Assembly (NCBI GenBank): GCA_031425695.1
Contig: JANPJV010000178.1
Span: forward strand, 1-7,557
DNA length: 7,557 nt
Direction: 5' to 3'
Origin: JANPJV01 sp031425695
Lineage (GTDB): Bacteria > Pseudomonadota > Gammaproteobacteria > Xanthomonadales > SZUA-5
Position numbers and translations under genes: made by a program. A model generated the notes under the pieces. That model was not told the origin of the DNA and did no database searches. It saw only the letters and a list, made by a program, of their open reading frames with translations. Below are positions 1 through 6,440 of the stretch, piece by piece (position 1 is the first letter of the stretch; the number at the start of each line of letters is the position of its first letter).

Positions 1-52
1 TCCCTCCGCCAAACTATGCCGCCCTTGGGCGGCTTTTTTTTGGGCGGAGGGA
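1..52 (+). terminator. Rho-independent terminator of an upstream gene, nested in an outer inverted repeat
   Basis: The stem GCCGCCC (18-24) pairs with GGGCGGC (27-33) and is followed directly by eight T (34-41), a classical intrinsic terminator for plus-strand transcription. An outer 10-bp perfect inverted repeat (1-10 with 43-52) encloses the hairpin and its T-tract. The gene it serves must end to the left of the window. Because the T-tract is on the plus strand only, it should act on rightward transcripts. Confidence 0.8.
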
Positions 53-155
53 GTGGGATGAAAACGGGTTCGACCCGAAGGCAGGATGCCGAAGGGAGCG
101 CAGCCCCGAAGGGGTGAGGGCCACGGATGGCCCGAACAATCTCACTCCCTCCGCC
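43..155. repeat. Intergenic palindromic element with four internal mini-hairpins
   Basis: A perfect 13-bp inverted repeat, ggcggagggagtg (43-55) with its complement (143-155), bounds the element. Inside it lie four small dyads: cgggt-tcg-acccg (65-77), ggca...tgcc (80-90), cccc-gaa-gggg (104-114) and gggcca-cgga-tggccc (118-133). A third copy of the right-hand arm, tccctccgccaa, sits at 1-12. No convincing coding sequence crosses it; the open frame starting at 114 runs out of frame into the real gene at 370. It resembles a dispersed structured intergenic repeat, but that cannot be shown from one copy in one window. Confidence 0.5.
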
Positions 156-198
156 AACGAACTTCCCAACCAGCGCGGCAAAATAGCGGCCGGCTCTT

Positions 199-231
199 GT
201 AGCCCGGGTAAGCGCAGCGCACCCGGGATGC
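199..231. repeat. REP-like small palindrome (cccgggt ... acccggg)
   Basis: The arms cccgggt (203-209) and acccggg (221-227) are perfectly complementary and flank an 11-nt centre, aagcgcagcgc. The pattern 'gtagcccgggtaagcgcagc' resembles the widespread gammaproteobacterial intergenic palindromes of the form tcggatt-agcgcagcg-taatccga. It is a different family from the 26-nt units found at 4721-6519. It lies about 140 bp upstream of the large gene and has no T-tract, so I do not call it a terminator. Confidence 0.5.
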
Positions 232-273
232 TCCGATGCGGAAAGATCCCCGCGGCGCCTTTCCTTACCCTGG

Positions 274-292
274 TTCGGTTAGCTCTAACGAA
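274..292. promoter_or_regulatory. Possible operator-like dyad upstream of the large gene
   Basis: A perfect 12-bp dyad, gttag-ct-ctaac (278-289), lies about 80 bp upstream of the start codon at 370. With one bulged base it can extend to ttcg/cgaa on the outside (274-292). The surrounding stretch is less GC-rich than the rest of the leader, as expected for a regulatory site. I see no convincing -35/-10 pair beside it, so this is only a candidate. Confidence 0.2.
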
Positions 293-369
293 ACGCCCTG
301 GCGCCTCTCGACCGTCGAACCCGGCGCTCGGAGTACACTGCCGGCCGGTCTGGCGCAGGCAGCAAACTC

Positions 370-444
370 ATGAGCTCGAGTCGAATCGTCGTTTTCGGGT
401 GCTTGCTGATGGGCTGGCTGCTCGCAGCCCCTGCGGCCCAGGCA
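370..444 (+). other. Sec signal peptide of the large exported protein
   Basis: Residues 1-25 show R5, a hydrophobic core (about 6-20) and the signal peptidase I motif A23-Q24-A25 before A26-E27-P28. C11 sits in V-F-G-C, but it is inside the hydrophobic core and too close to the N-terminus to be a normal lipobox. Export by Sec and cleavage after residue 25 is therefore preferred over a lipoprotein. Confidence 0.85.
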
Positions 445-3400
445 GCGGAGCCGCCTGCGCGGCAAGCCGGCCTCGCCAGTTTTCTCAGCGAGGACGGCAC
501 CCTCGCCCTGCCCGCCGGTTTCTCTGGAAAAATCGATCCGCGCGGCTGGTCGATGGTGCAGGCCAAGGGCCAGCCACTGCGGTTTGCACCGGACACGGGC
601 ACCGGGACCGACAAGCTGTTCGGCGTTCCCGGCGGCTGCAACGGGCATGTGTTCACGATCGCGGTCGCGCCTTCAGGGCTGGTCTATCTCGGCGGCAATT
701 TCGTGATCTGCGAAGAGGTGCTGGCATCGCTGGTGGTCGCCTACGACCCACGCAGCCGGCGCTTTTTCTCGCTCGGCAATGGTCCCACGAACGGTGTCAA
801 TGGCGGCAGCTTCGGCGCGGTCTACGGGCTCGCGCTCATGGGCGACGATCTCGTCGTCGCCGGGGATTTCGATGCGGCTGGCGGCCAGCGCGCAAAAAAC
901 ATCGCGCGCTGGGACGGGAGCGCCTGGAGCACGTTCGGGAACGGTGACGCGAGTGGGACCGAAGGCCTGATCTACGACGTCGCCACTGCCGGTAATGATG
1001 TCTATGTGGGCGGCCTGTTCACGCGCGCGGGCAGTGTCGAGGCTGCCAGCGTTGCGCGCTGGAACGGCACTGCATGGTCGGCGCTCGGGAGCGGCGTTGG
1101 CGGCGCACCCGACTCGCAGGTCTATGCGCTGGCCATCGCTGGAAATGATGTCTACGCCGGCGGCGATTTCAGCCTCGCCGGCGGAGTCGTCGTGAACAAT
1201 GTCGCACGCTGGAACGGCACGGCGTGGTCGGCCCTGACGTCGGGCGTTAACGGCCGGGTCAACGCGCTCGGTGTCGCGGGCAGCAATCTCTACGTTGGCG
1301 GCAGCTTTTCGCAGGCCGGCGGCCAGCCTGCTCGCGCAATCGCCCGTTGGAACGGCAGTGCCTGGAGCGTGCTCGGCACGCCGGCTGACAATGGCGTCGA
1401 CGGCGAAGTCGTGAGCTTGTTCGTCTCGGGCAACGACGTCTATGCGGGGGGCTATTTCAATCGCGCCGGTGGCCAACCCGCAAACATGGTCGCGCGCTGG
1501 AATGGGAGTACCTGGTCGAGTTTCGGTGCCGACACGGGCAACGGCGTCAACAACACGGTGTTTGCGCTCGGCCTGGTGGGTGGACAACTGTTCGCCGGCG
1601 GCTATTTCGACCAGGCCGGCGGCCAGCCGGCCAATTTCATCGCGAGCTTTGTCGGCAGTGCCTGGAGCGCACTCGGCGCCGGGGCCGGAAATGGCGTCAA
1701 CAATTCGATTCATGCACTCGCCGTCGCTGGGGATGACCTGTATGCGGGAGGCTTTTTCACCCAGGCGGGTGGACAGCCTGCCAATCGCATTGCCCGCTGG
1801 AGCGGCAGCAGCTGGGCACCGCTCGGCAGCGGCGACGCCAACGGGGTTGGCAATCCAGTGCTGGCATTGGCCACGCTGGGCAACGATCTCTATGCGGGTG
1901 GCTATTTCCGCGATGCCGGCGGCCAGCCGGTCAATTTCATCGGTCGCTGGAATGGCAGCGCCTGGTCGGCCGTCGGTGGCGGTGTCGACGGCAGCAGTCC
2001 CTCGGTGCTGGCGCTCAAGGTGGTCGGCAACGATCTGTACGTCGGCGGCGAGTTCACGACAGCTGGCGGGCAAACTGCCAACAAGATCGCGCGCTGGAAT
2101 GGCACCAGCTGGTCCTCGCTCGGGACGGGTGCGGCCAATGGCGTCACCACCACCGATTTCATTGGTGTGGAGGCCCTGGCAGCCTCGGGCAGCAACCTGT
2201 TCGTGGGTGGTGGCTTCCGGCAGGCTGGCGGTCAATCGGCCAACTTCATTGCGCGCTGGGACGGCACCAGCTGGTTCCCACTTGGCGCCGGTGAGGGGAA
2301 CGGGCTCAACAACTCGGTATCTGCGCTGGCGGTCATCGGCAATGATCTCTTTGCCGGCGGCCGCTTCAGCGGGACTGCCAGTGGTGTCGACGCCAACGGC
2401 ATCGCGCGCTGGAACGGCACCGCTTGGTCGAGCCTCGGCACGGGCGACGCCAATGGCGTCAATGGCGCCGTGCTGTCCCTGGTCGTGATCGGCACCAAGC
2501 TATATGTGGGCGGCGCCTTCACCGTCGCCGGCGGCCAGCCGGCCAACGGCCTGGCCGTTTGGGACGGCAACACCTGGACAGGGCTCAGCACGGACGCACC
2601 GCCGCAGGTCGTGCGCGCACTGGTGACCGACGGCAACTCGCTGTACGCCGGCGGCGCCGGCCTGACGCAGACCCCGCTGCCGGACCTGCAGAGTCGCGCG
2701 CTCGGCGGTCTCGCCGCCGATGGTGCCAGCGGCAGCACGGTGGTGTCACGGCACGGAACGGTGCTCGGCTTCACCTCTGCGGCCACCAACATTGTCAGCG
2801 GTGACGCCAATGGCCGCACCGACGTGTTCGTGCGCGATCGCTTGCTCGGCACGGTGACCCGCGTGAGCGCGACCGCCGAGACGGTGAATCCAGGCGCCAA
2901 CGAATCCTTTGCGGATCCGGCATTGTCGGCCGACGGCACCAAGATCGCGTTCTCTGGCTCATCGGGCCAACTCTACGTGGCAACCAATGGCAGCGGCCAA
3001 TTGCTGAGCCGCAGCGCGGCAGGCACCCCGGGCAATGCCGTTTCGGGTCACGCCTTCCTGCCCGGCACCGGAACGCTGGCCTTCTTCGACTCGCAGGCCA
3101 GCAATCTCCTCACTGGTGCCGATGCCAATGGCTCGGTTGCCGACATCTTTGTGAAGAACCTCGACACCGGCGCACTCACCCTGATCTCGCGCGGTCCAAA
3201 CGGTGAGCCCGCCAATGGTCCGAGCAGCTCGCCGTGGGCATCCGACGACGGCCAATCGATCGTGTTCCACACGCTGGCGAGCAACATCGCTTCCGGTGCA
3301 GAGCCCGCCCAGGACAAGGGAACGGCGATCCAGCAGGCGATGATGATGCGCGGCGGCGGCTTTGGTCAGACCCGCCTTTACCTGAGCCGGAACTTGAGCA

Positions 3401-4692
3401 CCGGCCAGCTCGGCAACGGCCACAGCACGCAGGTGAAGATCACGCCCGACGGTCGATTCGGGGTGTTCGAATCCCTCGCCAACAACCTCGTACCCGGCGA
3501 CGACAATAACGCCAGCGATGTGTTCCGGTTCGAGATTGGCAGCAACTCGCTGATGCGGGTCGACCGCATTTCCACGTCGCGGCATGGCTTCCAGGCGAAC
3601 GGAGCGAGCAAGAACGCGACGATTTCCGACGACGGCCAGTTCGTGGTTTTCGAAACCGACGCCAGCAACCTGATCGAGCTCGACCGCAACGACAGCACCG
3701 ATATCCTGGTCAAGTGGATGGTCACCGGCGAAGTGCTGCGGCTGTCGCGCACGATCGACGGCGAGCAACCCAACGGGGCGAGTGTCCGCCCGACCATTTC
3801 TGGCGACGGCTCGTCGATCGTGTTCGCCTCGCGCGCGAGCAACCTCGCCCAAGGCGACGGCAACAACCAGTCCGACGTGTTTGCTGTTTCGCTGCGCGGC
3901 GGCGGCCCGGTCAATCCGACCGGCGCGTGGTTTGACCCGGCGCAGGATGGCCACGGTCTGCAGGTCCAATTGCTCGGCTCCAATCGCATCCTGGCGTTCT
4001 GGTACACCTTCGACCCCGCCGGCAACCGCGCCTATTTCATCGGTGACGGCCCCTTCGATGGCAGCAGCGCGACGCTCACGAACCTGCGCCCAGTCGGGAG
4101 TTTCTTCCCGCCAAACTTCAACACCAGCCAGATCGTGCTGCAGCCGCTGGGTACGATGCGTATCAGTTTCGATTCGTGCAGCGCCGGCACCGTGAACTTC
4201 GACATGCCGCAAGGCTTCGGCCAAGGTTCGATGCGCCTGACTCGCCTCACCCAAGCAGCGGGCGTTCCCTGCGGCACTACCGCGGCGCCAACCACGACCG
4301 CCACCGGCGCTATCGCCAGTGCGACCGGCGCCTGGTACAACCCGGCACAGGACGGCCATGGCCTGGTGCTGGAGAGCCTCAGCGGTGGCCTGCTGCTGGC
4401 GACCTGGTACACGCAGGCACCCAGCCCCACCGGCGGCCAATCCTGGTTCCTCGGCGTCGGCACGATCACCGGCAACCAGGCCTTCATCAACATGACCATC
4501 GTCGAAGGAGGGCGCTTCATCCCCAACTTCAATCCAGCCGCAATCGTCCGCCGCACCTTCGGCGCCATGACCGTGCGCATCGACAGCTGCAACGCCGGCA
4601 ACGTCAGCTGGAGCTTCGGCGATGGCTACGGAAATGGCTCGATGCCGCTCACGCGGCTGACGCTGCCGTCAGGGGTGGTGTGTACGCCGTGA
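370..4692 (+). CDS. Large exported multi-domain beta-propeller protein with duplicated C-terminal Cys-pair modules
   Basis: This 1440-aa protein begins with a Sec-type signal peptide (R5, hydrophobic 6-22, AQA motif at 23-25), so it is exported. Residues about 90-775 contain one degenerate and twelve clear repeats with the signature G-N-D-x-Y-x-G-G-x-F-x-x-A-G-G-x-x-A-N-x-I-A-R-W-N-G-[ST]-x-W-x-x-L-G, as in kelch/DUF5122 (delta-60) or Rax2-like propellers. Residues about 790-1177 carry TolB/PD40-like repeats with S-x-D-G-x-x-[IV]-x-F and A-S-N-L-x-x-G-D-x-N-x-x-x-D-[VI]-F. Residues 1185-1301 and 1320-1438 are two copies of a G-A-W-[FY]-x-P-A-Q-D-G-H-G module. No catalytic motif is recognisable; adhesion or surface binding is a guess. 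The ATG at 370 is chosen because it gives a complete signal peptide; the ribosome binding site is weak (caggc, 356-360). The gene stands alone on its strand in this window. No T-tract terminator follows, but a long inverted repeat lies 26 bp after the stop. Confidence 0.9.
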   Translation: MSSSRIVVFGCLLMGWLLAAPAAQAAEPPARQAGLASFLSEDGTLALPAGFSGKIDPRGWSMVQAKGQPLRFAPDTGTGTDKLFGVPGGCNGHVFTIAVAPSGLVYLGGNFVICEEVLASLVVAYDPRSRRFFSLGNGPTNGVNGGSFGAVYGLALMGDDLVVAGDFDAAGGQRAKNIARWDGSAWSTFGNGDASGTEGLIYDVATAGNDVYVGGLFTRAGSVEAASVARWNGTAWSALGSGVGGAPDSQVYALAIAGNDVYAGGDFSLAGGVVVNNVARWNGTAWSALTSGVNGRVNALGVAGSNLYVGGSFSQAGGQPARAIARWNGSAWSVLGTPADNGVDGEVVSLFVSGNDVYAGGYFNRAGGQPANMVARWNGSTWSSFGADTGNGVNNTVFALGLVGGQLFAGGYFDQAGGQPANFIASFVGSAWSALGAGAGNGVNNSIHALAVAGDDLYAGGFFTQAGGQPANRIARWSGSSWAPLGSGDANGVGNPVLALATLGNDLYAGGYFRDAGGQPVNFIGRWNGSAWSAVGGGVDGSSPSVLALKVVGNDLYVGGEFTTAGGQTANKIARWNGTSWSSLGTGAANGVTTTDFIGVEALAASGSNLFVGGGFRQAGGQSANFIARWDGTSWFPLGAGEGNGLNNSVSALAVIGNDLFAGGRFSGTASGVDANGIARWNGTAWSSLGTGDANGVNGAVLSLVVIGTKLYVGGAFTVAGGQPANGLAVWDGNTWTGLSTDAPPQVVRALVTDGNSLYAGGAGLTQTPLPDLQSRALGGLAADGASGSTVVSRHGTVLGFTSAATNIVSGDANGRTDVFVRDRLLGTVTRVSATAETVNPGANESFADPALSADGTKIAFSGSSGQLYVATNGSGQLLSRSAAGTPGNAVSGHAFLPGTGTLAFFDSQASNLLTGADANGSVADIFVKNLDTGALTLISRGPNGEPANGPSSSPWASDDGQSIVFHTLASNIASGAEPAQDKGTAIQQAMMMRGGGFGQTRLYLSRNLSTGQLGNGHSTQVKITPDGRFGVFESLANNLVPGDDNNASDVFRFEIGSNSLMRVDRISTSRHGFQANGASKNATISDDGQFVVFETDASNLIELDRNDSTDILVKWMVTGEVLRLSRTIDGEQPNGASVRPTISGDGSSIVFASRASNLAQGDGNNQSDVFAVSLRGGGPVNPTGAWFDPAQDGHGLQVQLLGSNRILAFWYTFDPAGNRAYFIGDGPFDGSSATLTNLRPVGSFFPPNFNTSQIVLQPLGTMRISFDSCSAGTVNFDMPQGFGQGSMRLTRLTQAAGVPCGTTAAPTTTATGAIASATGAWYNPAQDGHGLVLESLSGGLLLATWYTQAPSPTGGQSWFLGVGTITGNQAFINMTIVEGGRFIPNFNPAAIVRRTFGAMTVRIDSCNAGNVSWSFGDGYGNGSMPLTRLTLPSGVVCTP
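742..2590 (+). repeat. Tandem ~150-nt coding repeats (50-aa kelch/DUF5122-like blades)
   Basis: The conserved Trp of the A-R-W-N-G core falls at residues 181, 231, 281, 327, 377, (427), 477, 527, 576, 630, 681 and 731, an average spacing of 50 residues. A degenerate first copy has Tyr125 at that place (V-V-A-Y-D). At position 427 the core reads I-A-S-F-V-G, so Trp is replaced by Phe. The spacing is exactly 150 nt across several consecutive units (W377 to W527). The number of units suggests two propellers of six or seven blades, or one plus extra blades; this is inference. Confidence 0.85.
2737..3900 (+). other. TolB/PD40-like propeller region of the large protein
   Basis: Residues about 790-1177 repeat a unit of about 60 aa. 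Six units carry the A-[ST]-N-[IL]-x-x-G-D-x-N-x-x-x-D-[VI]-F type loop or a remnant of it (Asn at 807, 912, 972, 1039, 1100 and 1158). A seventh unit between the first two lacks the loop. The Asp/Asn-rich loops recall calcium-binding blades, but metal binding is not shown. The third unit has a Met/Gly-rich insertion (978-999) in place of the loop. Confidence 0.75.
3922..4272 (+). other. C-terminal GAWFDPAQDGHG module, copy 1
   Basis: Residues 1185-1301 begin G-A-W-F-D-P-A-Q-D-G-H-G, continue with a L-A-F-W-Y-T-F-D strand and an F-F-P-P-N-F-N segment, and end G-V-P-C. The Cys pair is C1270 and C1301. This module type recurs at the ends of secreted proteins in Xanthomonadales, from memory of the group; I know of no established function. 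It follows the propeller region directly, through a short G-G-G-P-V-N-P linker. Confidence 0.7.
4327..4683 (+). other. C-terminal GAWYNPAQDGHG module, copy 2
   Basis: Residues 1320-1438 duplicate the preceding module: G-A-W-Y-N-P-A-Q-D-G-H-G, L-A-T-W-Y-T, F-I-P-N-F-N-P, D-S-C-N-A-G and terminal G-V-V-C. The Cys pair C1407/C1438 is 31 residues apart, exactly as in copy 1. A Thr/Ala-rich linker (1302-1319) joins the two. The copies have diverged clearly at the sequence level, so the duplication is not recent. Confidence 0.7.
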
Positions 4693-4718
4693 GGTGAGGC
4701 GCTAGGAGTATTTGCTCT

Positions 4719-4794
4719 GCGTGGGTTCGGACCTTGTCCGAACGCTCTCTCGCGATCGATCTGAAAAGCGTCCGGACAAGGTCCGGACCCACGC
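4719..4794. repeat. BIME-like inverted pair of 26-nt units, element 1
   Basis: The left arm (4719-4746) and right arm (4767-4794) are complementary at 26 of 28 positions around a 20-nt centre. Each arm is also a perfect mini-hairpin: ttcggac-ctt-gtccgaa on the left and tccggac-aag-gtccgga on the right. The element fills most of the gap between the convergent ends of the large gene (4692) and rsmE (4803). A stem this long could block or terminate transcripts from either side, but no T-tract follows on either strand, so it is annotated as a repeat rather than a terminator. Confidence 0.8.
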
Positions 4795-4802
4795 ATAGCG
4801 GG

Positions 4803-5534
4803 CTACGCCAGATCCCCATGCAGCGCCTGCAAGATCGAGATCGCGGTGAGCCCCGCGGTTTCAGTGCGCAGGATGCGCGGGCCAAGCCGGGCTCCTACAA
4901 AGCCGGCACGAACAAGCATCTCGCGCTCCTTCGGGCTGAAGCCGCCTTCGGGGCCAATCGCGAGGATCACCTTGCCCGCAATCGGCACCTGCCCGATGGG
5001 CAGCTCGGCCGTCGGATCGAGCATCAGGCGGGTTGACGCCCCCAGCGCGGGATCGCTGATCCAATGGCTCATCTGCACGGGCAGTGCGAGCGTGGGCACG
5101 AGTGCGCGACCGGACTGCTCGCACGCGGAAATCAGCACCTGCCGCCAGTGCGCGACACGTTTGCTCTCGCGCTCGCCGCTCAGCCGCACCTCGCTGCGTT
5201 CGGTCGATAGCGGCTGCACCGCGGAGACGCCGAGCTCGGTAGCCTTCTGCAGGATCAGATCCATCTTCTCGCCGCGACACAGGCCTTGAGCCAGCAACAA
5301 TTCCAGCGGCGACGCCGGGATCCCGGGCACGCAAGATTCGACTCGCGCTTCGAGCCGTTGCCGCCCGCCGCCGAGTACGCTCGGATAGTCGTTGCCATTG
5401 CCGTTGAACAACACCACGCGCGCGTCTGCCTCCAACCGCAACACGCGCGTCAGGTGATGCCCCAGGCGCTCGTCCATCGCGACCGTCGCGCCGACGCTGA
5501 GCGGGGTATCGATGTAGCCACGGATCTGGCGCAT
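4803..5534 (-). CDS. rsmE: 16S rRNA (uracil(1498)-N3)-methyltransferase RsmE
   Basis: RsmE uses S-adenosylmethionine to methylate N3 of U1498 in 16S rRNA of the 30S subunit, in the cytoplasm. The protein has 243 aa, the normal family length. An N-terminal PUA-like part (about 1-70, with H-H-L-T-R-V-L-R-L at 26-34) precedes the SPOUT/trefoil-knot domain. Diagnostic motifs are G-L-C-R-G-E-K-M-D-x-I-L-Q-K-A-T-E-L-G-V (84-103), S-A-C-E-Q-S-G-R (136-143), I-G-P-E-G-G-F-S (193-200) and L-G-P-R-I-L-R-T-E-T-A (217-227), the last two forming the SAM-binding knot. The ATG at 5534 is supported by an AAGGA ribosome binding site six bases upstream. mtgA lies 134 bp upstream on the same strand, with a palindromic element between, so co-transcription is uncertain. 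All key motifs are present and nothing looks broken. Confidence 0.97.
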   Translation of the reverse strand: MRQIRGYIDTPLSVGATVAMDERLGHHLTRVLRLEADARVVLFNGNGNDYPSVLGGGRQRLEARVESCVPGIPASPLELLLAQGLCRGEKMDLILQKATELGVSAVQPLSTERSEVRLSGERESKRVAHWRQVLISACEQSGRALVPTLALPVQMSHWISDPALGASTRLMLDPTAELPIGQVPIAGKVILAIGPEGGFSPKEREMLVRAGFVGARLGPRILRTETAGLTAISILQALHGDLA

Positions 5535-5540
5535 GGTCGT

Positions 5541-5545
5541 TCCTT
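5541..5545 (-). promoter_or_regulatory. Ribosome binding site of rsmE
   Basis: On the minus strand AAGGA stands six bases before the ATG at 5534, a good Shine-Dalgarno match. It supports this start over the longer open frame and lies clear of the palindromic element that begins at 5566. Confidence 0.7.
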
Positions 5546-5565
5546 GTCAAAGATTCTCAGCTTCA

Positions 5566-5639
5566 CGTGGGTTCGGACCTTGTCCGAACGCTCTTCGCTT
5601 CAGCCAGGGAAGAGCGTCCGGACAAGGTCCGGACCCACG
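5566..5639. repeat. BIME-like inverted pair of 26-nt units, element 2
   Basis: The left arm (5566-5595) and right arm (5610-5639) are complementary at 28 of 30 positions. The two 26-nt units (5567-5592 and 5613-5638) are identical in sequence and orientation to those at 4721-4746 and 4767-4792, and the spacing between units is again 20 nt. The spacer sequence itself differs. The element lies in the 134-bp gap between the mtgA stop and the rsmE start, where a hairpin in the mRNA could protect the mtgA 3' end or reduce read-through into rsmE. That effect is inference. Confidence 0.85.
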
Positions 5640-5668
5640 CAAGCACAAAGGCGGAATCGTCGTCTGCT

Positions 5669-6406
5669 TCATTCCCCCTCCAGGCGCTGCAACACCTGCG
5701 GCCCGCCCAGCTGCTGCATCTGGCGGACGATCCAGGTGGCGCGGCGGTGCAGGTACGGCGTGGCCTTGTCGGCGCGCCATTTGCGCGGGTTGGGCAGGGT
5801 CGCGACCAGCAGGCCGAGATTGTACGGGGCGATCTCGGCGCAGGATTTGCCGAAGCGCTGCGGGCACGCCGAACAGAATCCGAACATGCCCTCGCCGGTC
5901 TCGGCAATGTTGAGGTAGACCTCGAGGATGCGCTTTTTGGGCCAGCCGACCTCGAGCAGCAAGGTAAACCAGGCTTCGAGGCCCTTGCGCACCCAACTGC
6001 GGCCGCTCCACAGGAACAGGTTCTTGGCGACCTGCTGGCTGATCGTGCTGGCGCCGCGCAGCCGCTCCCCGTCTTCCGCATCCGCGAGCGCGCGCTGCAT
6101 CTCGACCGTGTCGAACCCGAAATGCTCGATGAAGCGCTGGTCTTCCGACGCGATGACGGCGACCGGCAAATAGGGCCCAAAGCGCTTGAACTCGCACCAC
6201 CGGTGGTCGATGCGGAAGTCTTTATCGCCAGCCGCGCGCGCGGTGAGGATGCGCTCGACCATCACGCCCGAGATCGGCGGATCCACGAAGCGGAACAGCA
6301 GCACCGCCAGGATGCTGAAGAGAATTGGCGCCAGGAAGAGGATCAGCAGCCAGCGACGCAGGCGCTTGAATTTGGAGTGCGGACTCTTGGCTTGCTTGCG
6401 GCTCAT
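5669..6406 (-). CDS. mtgA: Monofunctional biosynthetic peptidoglycan transglycosylase MtgA (GT51)
   Basis: MtgA polymerises lipid II into glycan strands on the periplasmic face of the inner membrane, without a transpeptidase domain. The 245-aa length fits the family (about 240 aa). A basic N-terminus (R3-R18) is followed by one membrane segment (about 19-40). GT51 motifs are in order: E88-D89-Q-R-F-x-x-H-F-G-F-D99 with catalytic Glu88, G118-A-S-T-I-S-Q-Q-V-A-K-N129, R140-K-G-L-E144, and K157-K-R-I-L-E-V-Y-L-N-I-A-E-T-G173 containing the second conserved Glu. Just after motif 4, where relatives usually have G-[AIV]-E-A-A-A-x-x-Y-F-G, this protein reads G-F-C-S-A-C-P-Q-R-F-G-K-S-C, with Cys at 178, 181 and 189. 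The ATG at 6406 has no clear ribosome binding site, but it gives the expected membrane anchor. phaC ends 173 bp upstream, across a palindromic element. Confidence 0.96.
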   Translation of the reverse strand: MSRKQAKSPHSKFKRLRRWLLILFLAPILFSILAVLLFRFVDPPISGVMVERILTARAAGDKDFRIDHRWCEFKRFGPYLPVAVIASEDQRFIEHFGFDTVEMQRALADAEDGERLRGASTISQQVAKNLFLWSGRSWVRKGLEAWFTLLLEVGWPKKRILEVYLNIAETGEGMFGFCSACPQRFGKSCAEIAPYNLGLLVATLPNPRKWRADKATPYLHRRATWIVRQMQQLGGPQVLQRLEGE

Positions 6407-6440
6407 ATTGCACGCGGTCGCTGTTCAAGTCAGCCAGGGA

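Noticed and set aside
400..402. Lipoprotein modification at C11 of the large protein
   Set aside because: The Cys lies inside the hydrophobic core at position 11 without a proper lipobox, and a good signal peptidase I site follows at 23-25.
114..947. 277-aa plus-strand frame starting in the leader
   Set aside because: It begins inside the palindromic element and overlaps the large gene in another frame; the Arg-rich translation is typical of a GC-rich shadow.
673..2235. 520-aa open frame on the minus strand across the large gene
   Set aside because: It is the antisense shadow of the GC-rich repeat region; its translation only mirrors the repeat periodicity and shows no domain or ribosome binding site.
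742..2590. CRISPR-like regular repeats at 150-nt spacing
   Set aside because: The period is too long, the repeats are diverged and the frame is open throughout; they are protein blades.
2959..4440. 493-aa open frame on the minus strand
   Set aside because: It lies antisense to the TolB/PD40-like and C-terminal modules, has Arg/Ala/Gly-rich low-complexity translation and no recognisable motif.
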